From the NCBI GenBank assembly GCA_963205185.1, contig CAUJHZ010000053.1, positions 62,001 to 126,000 on the forward strand: a DNA stretch of 64,000 nt. The letters run 5' to 3'. The notes under the pieces are model-generated. The model saw only the letters and a list, made by a program, of their open reading frames with translations, had not been told where the DNA came from and made no database searches. The translations under genes were made by a program, and so were the position numbers. Of the stretch, positions 58,181 through 64,000 are shown in pieces (positions within the stretch are counted from its first letter, which is position 1; each line of letters opens with the position of its first letter). The stretch comes from Planctomycetota bacterium (GTDB lineage Bacteria > Planctomycetota > Phycisphaerae > Phycisphaerales > UBA5793).

Positions 58181-59389
58181 CTATGGCTGATCGGACTTGC
58201 CCGCCCAGATCGACTTGATGACGTCCTCGTCGCCGAAACCATCCGGGCAGGCCGGGCTGGGATTCATCGCCCAGTACCACGTCTTCTCGCCGACAGGCAC
58301 GGCGATCGTTCGACTGCCGGGCATCTGCACAAAGCCGGCGGAATCATGCTCGCGCACCCAATTCCACGCGTAGCGCAGCCAGTCCGCGCGGCTGGTCTCA
58401 CTCTGGTGGGCGAACCAGGTGATCTCGTCATAGCCCCAGATCCAGGAGCCGCCGATATTTTGTCCTCCACGACCGCTAGGGCCGAAATTGTCCAGTTCGA
58501 CGAGGTAGGGCAGGTGCGCGCACTCCCAGCCGCTGGGGGTGATGCCCCCCTTGCTGCGGCCATACAGACTGTCGCGGTAGCCGACCTTCAGGACGCCCTC
58601 GTGCGGGCGATCCGCCACTTCGTCGATTCGCATGGGGAATGAGTGAAAGTCGAAGAGCAACCGGCCATCGTCAACGATGCCGCCGGTGGGCACGTGGGCG
58701 TCGACGATCACGAAGCCTCGCCGCGCATGCAGCCGGGCATATGTTCGCAGGCGATCGAGCACGGCGCGCCAGTGGACATGACCTGGATCGCGGCGATCCA
58801 TCACGCTCACCTGGCCGAAGTGTATCGCCTCAACCCCCACGTCGACGTAGTTCATCCCCAGCGTGTAGAACCAGAGTTGCGTCTCGACGCGACTCATGTC
58901 GGGCACGGACGCATCCTTGCCCCAATGGTTCTTCAAGTATCCATCTTCATAGAGCATGGAGGTGTAGGAGAACCGCCGATCCTCGAATGGAAGACCAAAC
59001 GCGACAAACGCGCGGGCCGGGACCGCGACTTCGTCAACGCGCGTGGTCACGATCTCGAATTCGGCTGCTTGGAGAATCAGGTCCGGCAGTGCGGCGTGGA
59101 CCCTGGCCGCCGCCGGGCGCGCCAAGGTGAGGAGCGCGTCGAGATTGTGTTCATTGCCCCAGAGGTAGAGCGTGCGACCTGCGAAGCGCGCTCCGATATC
59201 GCGGAGATAGCGGACCTGGTCGTCGAGATCGCCGTGGCCATGGAGCATTCCCTCCATCGTTACCGCGCGGGACAGCCGCGCTTCGAGTGCCTCGCGGGAG
59301 ATGGAGCCCGCCTCACCCGGTCCGGCAGCCCGGAGGCTGCAGACCGCGCTCAGGACAACTGCAAAACAAGACGGTAGTCCCCGCTTCAT
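58181..59389 (-). CDS. Exported protein of unknown function, probable TIM-barrel-like fold
   Basis: A 402-residue exported protein with signal peptide MKRGLPSCFAVVLSAVCSLRAAG. I do not recognise a named family. The order of motifs suggests a beta/alpha barrel enzyme: RFAGRTLYLWGNEHNLDALLTLARP, AALPDLILQAAEFEIVTTRVDEVAVP, ETQLWFYTLGMNYVDVGVEAIHFGQVSVMDRRDPGHVHWRAVLDRLRTYARLHARRGFVIVDAHVPTGGIVDDGRLLFDFHSFPMRIDE, and GYDEITWFAHQSETSRADWLRYAWNWV. Several carboxylates and histidines fall at strand ends (EAIHFGQ, DAHVP, DFHSFP), as in glycoside hydrolases. The ATG with GGAG seven bases upstream was chosen. It is divergent from the glutathione peroxidase fusion. Confidence 0.75.
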   Translation of the reverse strand: MKRGLPSCFAVVLSAVCSLRAAGPGEAGSISREALEARLSRAVTMEGMLHGHGDLDDQVRYLRDIGARFAGRTLYLWGNEHNLDALLTLARPAAARVHAALPDLILQAAEFEIVTTRVDEVAVPARAFVAFGLPFEDRRFSYTSMLYEDGYLKNHWGKDASVPDMSRVETQLWFYTLGMNYVDVGVEAIHFGQVSVMDRRDPGHVHWRAVLDRLRTYARLHARRGFVIVDAHVPTGGIVDDGRLLFDFHSFPMRIDEVADRPHEGVLKVGYRDSLYGRSKGGITPSGWECAHLPYLVELDNFGPSGRGGQNIGGSWIWGYDEITWFAHQSETSRADWLRYAWNWVREHDSAGFVQMPGSRTIAVPVGEKTWYWAMNPSPACPDGFGDEDVIKSIWAGKSDQP

Positions 59390-59531
59390 TCTGCGCTCCG
59401 CCATGGGCGCACGGAGTATAGACCGGACGTTTGGCAAGAACGTGCGTGTCCTTGTGCGCGTTCGTGTATCTGGGCGCCGCTATGATCCGGCGGCGCCCTG
59501 GGCCTGACTTTCCCTCGTTGCGGAGTAAATC

Positions 59532-61019
59532 ATGAGGAATCGAATCGTCGTATCCGCCGCTCTGCTGCTTGCGGCCGCCGCCACACCGTCTTTTGCCCGT
59601 CAGGACCCCAATGAGGTTCAGCCGCCGCGCCGGCCGGATGTTCCCGCAGCGCTCGATTTCAAAATGGCCGACATCGACGGCAAGGAGATCGACCTCGCCA
59701 GGTACGAAGGCAAGGTCGTGCTCATGGTCAACGTCGCCAGCAAGTGCGGCTACACGCCCCAGTACGAAGGCCTCGAGCAACTCCACCAGCGCTTCCACAA
59801 GAAGGGCCTGGTCATCCTCGGCTTCCCAGCCAACAACTTCCGCAACCAGGAGCCCGGCAGCGACGAGGAGATCAAGCAGTTCTGCACCGACAAGTATGAT
59901 GTGCACTTCCAGTTGTTCTCGAAGGTCTCCGTCAAAGGCGAAGACATCTGCCCGCTCTACAAGCGCCTCACCGATCAAGAGCAGACGCCCGCGAGCCTCG
60001 GCGAGATCAACTGGAACTTCGAGAAGTTTCTCCTCGGCCCTGATGGCCAGGTCGTCAAGCATTACCGCAGCAAGACCACGCCCGAGATGCTCGTCGAAGA
60101 CATCGAGGCCCAGCTCGCCAAGGTGAAGGAAGCAGAGAAGATCGGCGCCCTGCCGCGCCTTGCCGAGCCCACGCTCGCCGACACCGCCGTTCGCGAGCAC
60201 CCCGGCCTGCACAACATGGTCGCCTACCACGATGACTTCATCTCCGGCAGCGCGCCCGAAGGCGAGCAAGGGTTCGCCTCGCTCGCGGCCATGGGCGTGG
60301 CCACGGTCATCAGCGTCGATGGCGCAGCGCCCGACGTCGAACTCGCCCGCCGCTGCGGCTTGCGCTACATCCATCTGCCCATCGGCTACAACGGTTTCGA
60401 CGAGCAGCGCCAACTCGAACTCGTTCGCGCCACGCGCGATGCCATCGCCGACGGCCCGGTCTACATCCACTGCCACCACGGCCAGCACCGCAGCGCCGGC
60501 GCTGCCGCAGCCATCGCCGTCAGCCTCGGCTGGCTGCCTGCCGACGCCGCGGTGCAGCGCATGCACATCTCGGGCACTTCGCCGGAGTACAAGGGCCTCT
60601 ATGCCTGCGCCGCCGGGGCCGCCGTCATCGAGCCGGCCCGCATCGACGCGGTGTCTGCGGATTTCCCCGAGGTGCAGCGGCCCCAGGGTTTCGTCAAGGG
60701 CATGGTTGAGATCGATGAGATCAACGAGCGCCTCAAGGCGATCGAGAAAGCCGGCTGGACCACCCCGGCCGATCACCCGGATCTCGTGCCCGTCGCCGAG
60801 GCCGGGCGCCTGGCGGACCTGCTGCGCTTTCTGGCCGCCGGCGACCGCGCGAGGCGCGAAGGCTCAGACTTCGCCGGCCACCTGACCGCCGACCAGGTCG
60901 TCGCCCAGAAGATCGAAGATATCCTCGCCGCCCCCCGCCCCGACGCCGCGCAACTCTCCGAGCAATTTCAGCGCCTGAATGCATCCTGCAAAGAGTGCCA
61001 CGCGAAGTACCGCGACTGA
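59532..61019 (+). CDS. Three-domain fusion: glutathione peroxidase, cysteine phosphatase and C-terminal cytochrome c motif
   Basis: A 495-residue exported protein (signal MRNRIVVSAALLLAAAATPSFA). Residues 40-195 are a thiol-dependent glutathione peroxidase: VNVASKCGYTPQYEGLEQLHQRF with peroxidatic Cys72, GFPANNFRNQEPGSDEEIKQFC and INWNFEKFLLGPDGQVVKHY. Residues 225-370 are a dual-specificity/tyrosine phosphatase-like domain with LPIGYNGFDEQ and the P-loop HCHHGQHRSAG, Cys314 and Arg320 forming CX5R. The final 60 residues end SCKECHAKYRD, a CxxCH haem site (Cys486, Cys489, His490) of the cytochrome c-prime type. I know of no standard protein with this order. It would act in the periplasm, where c-type haem is attached. 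GGAG precedes the ATG. Confidence 0.88.
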   Translation: MRNRIVVSAALLLAAAATPSFARQDPNEVQPPRRPDVPAALDFKMADIDGKEIDLARYEGKVVLMVNVASKCGYTPQYEGLEQLHQRFHKKGLVILGFPANNFRNQEPGSDEEIKQFCTDKYDVHFQLFSKVSVKGEDICPLYKRLTDQEQTPASLGEINWNFEKFLLGPDGQVVKHYRSKTTPEMLVEDIEAQLAKVKEAEKIGALPRLAEPTLADTAVREHPGLHNMVAYHDDFISGSAPEGEQGFASLAAMGVATVISVDGAAPDVELARRCGLRYIHLPIGYNGFDEQRQLELVRATRDAIADGPVYIHCHHGQHRSAGAAAAIAVSLGWLPADAAVQRMHISGTSPEYKGLYACAAGAAVIEPARIDAVSADFPEVQRPQGFVKGMVEIDEINERLKAIEKAGWTTPADHPDLVPVAEAGRLADLLRFLAAGDRARREGSDFAGHLTADQVVAQKIEDILAAPRPDAAQLSEQFQRLNASCKECHAKYRD

Positions 61020-61050
61020 AACCGCCCGTTGCCCAATGTCCGCCGGCGCC

Positions 61051-61079
61051 GTCATGCCTGCGAACGCAGGTATCCAGTC
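61051..61079 (+). repeat. REP-like intergenic hairpin repeat
   Basis: The stretch starting GTCATGCCTGCGAACGCAGG and continuing TATCCAGTC matches the widespread bacterial intergenic repeat of the form GTCATtCCtGCGaaaGCAGGaATCCAG. It contains the short hairpin CCTGCG-AA-CGCAGG (61057-61070). Only one copy is seen in the window, so its repeat status rests on recognition of the consensus. Confidence 0.55.
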
Positions 61080-61273
61080 GCGCGTGCTGTGGCGCGTTGG
61101 ACCCCTTGGTGAATTGAAACGTCTTTGCCCGTGCGCGGATCTCCGACTGCACGGCAGCGGCGCGTTTGAGCAGCAGACATGAGCGGCCCGCGCAGCAAGC
61201 CGGTGGAAGTGAAAACGCGGGAATTTCCAGCCGAAATCAGGCGCTGCGCATCGCAGTGCAGCGCGCGATGCTC

Positions 61274-61279
61274 TACAAT
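61274..61279 (+). promoter_or_regulatory. -10 box directly before the desaturase gene
   Basis: TACAAT ends 5 bases before the GTG start of the desaturase gene and no ribosome-binding site is visible. This suggests a leaderless mRNA, provided GTG is the true start. Confidence 0.45.
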
Positions 61280-61284
61280 CGCCG

Positions 61285-62235
61285 GTGAACCAAACCTCCG
61301 GTCACCTGTCCCGACCTGCCACGGTGGCCGGTGAGATCCTCTGGATCTACGCCATTCCCATCGTGCTCATCCACTGCCTCGCGCTGGCCGCGCTGCTGCC
61401 GCAGCTCTTCAGCTGGACCGGTCTAGTCGTGATGATCCTCGGCGTGCACGTCTTCGGCCAGGGCATCAACATCGGCTACCACCGCCTGCTCACGCACCGC
61501 AGCTTCGAGTCGCCGCGCTGGGTGGAATATGCGTTCGTGGTGCTGGCGCTGTGCTGCCTGCAGGATACGCCCGCGCGCTGGGTGGCGAACCATCGGCATC
61601 ATCACAAGCACTCCGACACCGAGCCCGATCCGCACAGCCCGCTCGTGCACTTCTTCTGGTCGCACGTCGGCTGGCTGCTGCTGCGCAACACCGGCATCCA
61701 CACGCTTTCGGGCTACCAGGCGAGCGTGCCCGATCTCATTGCGGACCCCTTCTACCTCAGACTCGAGAAGAACCCGACGCTCGTGTTCTGGGTGTATCTC
61801 GCTCATGCCGTGCTCTTCTTCTTCGCCGGGATGATCGCGGGCGCACTGCTCGCCGGGCCGGACGCCGATCGGCTCGCGGCGGCGCTTCAGATGGGCCTGA
61901 GCCTGCTCGTGTGGGGCGTGTTCGTGCGCACCGTCGTGGTCTGGCACATCACCTGGTCTGTCAACTCGCTCTCGCACATGTTCGGCTATCGCAATTACGA
62001 TACGGGAGAAGAGAGCCGCAACAACTGGCTCGTGGCCCTGCTGACGGTGGGCGAAGGCTGGCACAACAACCACCACCACGACCCGGCGAGCGCTTCCAAC
62101 CAGCACCGCTGGTGGGAACTGGACATCTCCTACTACGAGATCAAAGCCCTGGGCCTGCTCGGCCTGGCCCAACGCATCCTCCCACCCCGCCATGTCCGGC
62201 AACGCCGCCCAGCCACACAGGCGACGGCGAGCTGA
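61285..62235 (+). CDS. Delta-9 acyl-lipid/acyl-CoA desaturase
   Basis: A 316-residue integral-membrane di-iron desaturase. The three histidine boxes are complete: HRLLTH (residue 67 region), HRHHHKHSD (near 105) and HNNHHHDP (near 255). Hydrophobic pairs surround them (residues 18-45, 48-65, 80-95, 170-190, 205-225). The size and the WVANHRHHHKHSDTEPDPHSP motif fit bacterial stearoyl-CoA/acyl-lipid delta-9 enzymes, which insert a cis double bond using oxygen and two electrons. It may supply unsaturated acyl chains to the cyclopropane synthase at 54710-55576. The GTG start lies 5 bases after a -10-like box. The C-terminal 20 residues are basic and probably non-essential. Confidence 0.93.
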   Translation: MNQTSGHLSRPATVAGEILWIYAIPIVLIHCLALAALLPQLFSWTGLVVMILGVHVFGQGINIGYHRLLTHRSFESPRWVEYAFVVLALCCLQDTPARWVANHRHHHKHSDTEPDPHSPLVHFFWSHVGWLLLRNTGIHTLSGYQASVPDLIADPFYLRLEKNPTLVFWVYLAHAVLFFFAGMIAGALLAGPDADRLAAALQMGLSLLVWGVFVRTVVVWHITWSVNSLSHMFGYRNYDTGEESRNNWLVALLTVGEGWHNNHHHDPASASNQHRWWELDISYYEIKALGLLGLAQRILPPRHVRQRRPATQATAS

Positions 62236-62293
62236 CGGCGGAGCCCGGGGCGGGTTGGGAGCCGACGTGCCGCCCTTGTGGGCGGCCAGGGGG

Positions 62294-62322
62294 TTGTCCA
62301 TTCGGTATCCGTGAGGTATGAT
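62294..62322 (+). promoter_or_regulatory. Promoter of the restriction-modification region
   Basis: TTGTCC (62294-62299), 17-base spacer, TATGAT (62317-62322): four of six and five of six matches to the sigma-70 consensus at ideal spacing. It lies just upstream of the methyltransferase remnant and the intact methyltransferase gene. Confidence 0.6.
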
Positions 62323-62482
62323 GCTGGCGAATGGGCAAGAAAACGCCGGCAACCCGAGCCAAGAAGGCGGGCCGCTGGAAGAAGATGGCGACTTCTGCAG
62401 CGATGAGTGCATCGAACTCCTCAAGCAGGCGGATATCGTCGTCACCAATCCGCCGTTCTCGCTGATCGGGAGAACCTCATGA
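62318..62482 (+). pseudogene. Remnant of an EcoRI-type adenine-specific DNA methyltransferase
   Basis: A 54-codon frame ending PLEEDGDFCSDECIELLKQ followed by ADIVVTNPPFSL, then a stop after IGRTS. DGDFRS.ECI.LLK.ADIVVTNPPFSLF is the motif-IV region (NPPF catalytic) of the EcoRI-methylase family, which normally sits in the middle of a 300-350-residue protein. Everything upstream and downstream of it is missing. In another frame, ATG 62331 gives MGKKTPATRAKKAG, which resembles the usual N-terminus of that family, so a deletion plus frameshift joined the ends. The stop overlaps the start of the next methyltransferase gene (ATGA), probably by chance. Confidence 0.7.
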
Positions 62483-63921
62483 TTGTGACACCTGCTCTAC
62501 CACTCCGACACATCGAGATGCTGAACAGCATCAAAGCGGCGGATGATGCACTCACCGAGCGTTTCCGCGAGAAGATGCGGGTGAATGCCGACCTTGATCG
62601 GTCGTTGGTCAGTTTTCAGGCAAACAAAGCAGAGGTCGGACACCGATGGTGCAAGTACCGAGAAGGCTTCTCCGCAGAGCTGATTCGGTACATCATCGAG
62701 CAAACCGGTTTGACTGGGCCGGTCCTGGACCCGTTCGCCGGTAGCGGAACAACGCTATTCGTGGCGGCAGAGTTGGGGCTTGATGCAGTAGGCATCGAAC
62801 TGCTTCCTTGCAGTGCCGAAATCATTCGGGTTCGGCATGAAGTCCTCCATGCTGACAAGTGCAAGCTTGCACAATCCATTCGTGACGCGACAGAAAAACG
62901 CACTTGGTTAAATCCGGGTGTCGAATCCGCATTCTCACACTTGCAGATCACCACGGGCGCGTTCCCAGCTGAGAACGAACGGCTGCTAGGGCGGTATCTT
63001 TACGACGCGGCTCACACCAACGACAGCCTACTTTCGCGGCTGCTGCGCTTCGCTGCCTTATCAATCCTTGAAGAGATAAGCTTCACGCGGAAAGATGGCC
63101 AATACCTCAGATGGGACCAAAGGTCTGGGCGCTGTTTGGGTAAAAAGGTATTCGACAAGGGACGCATCTACGACTTCGATGAAGCCGTTCTCCGCAAACT
63201 CAATCAGATCGCATTGGACATCGAAGGTCACGAGAATGAACCGTCGCTCTTCGGTGGCGCGGTCGAGAGGCCCGCACTGGGCGCAATTGATGTCAAAGTC
63301 GGTTCGTGTTTAGACATTGTTCCGCGCTTGGAGCCGGAGTCGATGAGCGGGCTTATCACATCTCCACCATACTGCAATCGCTACGACTACACACGTACAT
63401 ATGCACTCGAACTTGCGATGCTTAATGTGGGAGAAGATGGAATCCGTCAACTGCGTCAGTCCATGCTTTCGTGCACAGTTGAGAACAAGGACAAGAATGA
63501 TCTTGCGCAGAAGTTTGGGCCTGAGACTTTTGCTGCTGCATCGAGCGCATACGACAACCAATCAGTCCTTTCTCTGATCATCGAATACCTGAATGTCTGC
63601 AAAGCGGATAGTACAATCAACAATCCCGGGATCGTTCGGATGGTCAAGAACTATTTCTTTGAGTTGGCACTTCTGATCTTCGCCAGCGCCAGAATTCTAA
63701 AGCCTGGAGCATGTTTCGTAATGGTGAATGACAACGTGCGTTATGAAGGCGCACACATCCCGGTAGACCTCATCCTTTCAGATTTCGCAGAGCAAGCTGG
63801 ATTCGAGGTCGAATCGATTTGGGTACTTCCGAAAGGCAAAGGGAACAGTAGTCAACAAATGGGAAGGCACGGACGGCAAGAAATCCGCAAATGTGTTTAC
63901 GTTTGGCGTAAGGTCAAATGA
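62479..63921 (+). CDS. Site-specific DNA methyltransferase, SPPY type (probably N4-cytosine)
   Basis: A 480-residue DNA methyltransferase. The SAM-binding motif I is LDPFAGSGTTLFVAAELGLDAVGIEL near residue 80. The catalytic motif IV is ITSPPYCNRYDYTRTYALELAML near residue 292; SPPY favours N4-cytosine rather than N6-adenine. Motif I precedes motif IV with a recognition region of about 190 residues between (alpha/gamma-like order). C-terminal RILKPGACFVMVNDNVRYEGAHIPVDLILSDFAEQAGFEVESIWVLPKGKG completes the fold. Base composition is clearly lower in GC than the rest (for example 29 of 60 in 63481-63540 against 47 of 60 in 60481-60540), a sign of transfer. It overlaps the next reading frame by ATGA, so methyltransferase and probable nuclease are co-translated. 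Confidence 0.88.
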   Translation: MIVTPALPLRHIEMLNSIKAADDALTERFREKMRVNADLDRSLVSFQANKAEVGHRWCKYREGFSAELIRYIIEQTGLTGPVLDPFAGSGTTLFVAAELGLDAVGIELLPCSAEIIRVRHEVLHADKCKLAQSIRDATEKRTWLNPGVESAFSHLQITTGAFPAENERLLGRYLYDAAHTNDSLLSRLLRFAALSILEEISFTRKDGQYLRWDQRSGRCLGKKVFDKGRIYDFDEAVLRKLNQIALDIEGHENEPSLFGGAVERPALGAIDVKVGSCLDIVPRLEPESMSGLITSPPYCNRYDYTRTYALELAMLNVGEDGIRQLRQSMLSCTVENKDKNDLAQKFGPETFAAASSAYDNQSVLSLIIEYLNVCKADSTINNPGIVRMVKNYFFELALLIFASARILKPGACFVMVNDNVRYEGAHIPVDLILSDFAEQAGFEVESIWVLPKGKGNSSQQMGRHGRQEIRKCVYVWRKVK

Positions 63922-64000
63922 TGGCAAAGCCGTATCGTGAACATCTAAAATCCAGCAAAGACCTCGAAACGACCTACGAAGCGGTACGAGCCGGCTTTGT
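63918..64000 (+). CDS. N-terminus of a gene cut by the window edge, probable restriction enzyme
   Basis: Twenty-seven codons are visible, starting MMAKPYREHLKSSKDLETTY and continuing EAVRAGF, with overlap (ATGA) to the methyltransferase stop. The fragment is too short to identify. Its coupling to a type II methyltransferase makes a cognate restriction endonuclease the natural guess. Base composition is as low as in the methyltransferase. Confidence 0.5.
   Translation, partial: MMAKPYREHLKSSKDLETTYEAVRAGF

Overview
The window is high-GC, densely coded bacterial DNA. It most resembles a planctomycete of the Phycisphaerae type. Pointers are a secreted FG-GAP protein ending in DCNGN...PDGCD-type calcium repeats, paired zinc-ribbon membrane proteins (CxxCGYNL...CPECG), DUF1680/DUF2961/DUF608 glycosidases and several domain fusions. 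The organism assignment is an inference. No rRNA, tRNA, CRISPR array or phage module was seen, and no gap between genes exceeds 300 bases.

Region by region. 1-3.05 kb: the C-terminal two thirds of rpoC, starting just after its catalytic DFDGD motif, with a strong terminator. 3.1-6.5 kb: a DUF1579 lipid-like binding protein, a DsrE-like protein and a probable methanethiol S-methyltransferase (mddA), divergent from a TetR regulator with a perfect palindrome between them; then a DUF4287/DUF5655 protein. 6.5-14.5 kb: a DNA-damage block made of the mutasome imuA-imuB-dnaE2 and a SRAP (YedK/HMCES) protein, with an AbiE toxin-antitoxin pair in between. 14.6-21.4 kb: an endonuclease/exonuclease/phosphatase protein, glycerol kinase, two zinc-ribbon membrane proteins and a sensor phosphatase of the RsbU/SpoIIE type.

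21.4-44.8 kb is the most interesting part, a furanose-glycan utilisation island. One minus-strand unit carries a 1562-residue GH127-GH2 fusion lipoprotein followed by a complete galactofuranose-type ABC transporter (ytfQ, ytfR, ytfT, yjfF). A plus-strand unit carries an exported thioredoxin-fold protein, an unknown protein, a fucose/arabinose-isomerase family enzyme and an FGGY pentulose kinase. A second minus-strand unit carries another sugar ABC transporter (ATPase, permease, lipoprotein binder), a Tat-exported GH116 enzyme and a GH172 (DUF2961) lipoprotein. GH172 and GH116 are the two exo-D-arabinofuranosidase families known from mycobacterial arabinan breakdown, and YtfQ binds furanose sugars. 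The gene set can be read as outer cleavage of arabinofuranose/galactofuranose glycans, import of free furanoses, then D-arabinose to D-ribulose to D-ribulose 5-phosphate. Operator-like palindromes flank the second unit.

44.6-50.6 kb: a truncated paralogue of a nearby conserved protein, a lipoprotein, a CDP-alcohol phosphatidyltransferase, a CBS/DUF2267 pair and the FG-GAP protein. 50.7-62.2 kb: a GNAT-fused NDP-forming acyl-CoA synthetase, an exported alpha/beta hydrolase, a cyclopropane synthase, a hybrid histidine kinase, an unknown exported protein, a three-domain fusion of glutathione peroxidase, cysteine phosphatase and cytochrome c, and a delta-9 desaturase. 62.3-64 kb: lower-GC, probably transferred DNA with the remnant of an EcoRI-type methyltransferase, an intact SPPY-type DNA methyltransferase and the start of a likely restriction gene cut by the window edge.
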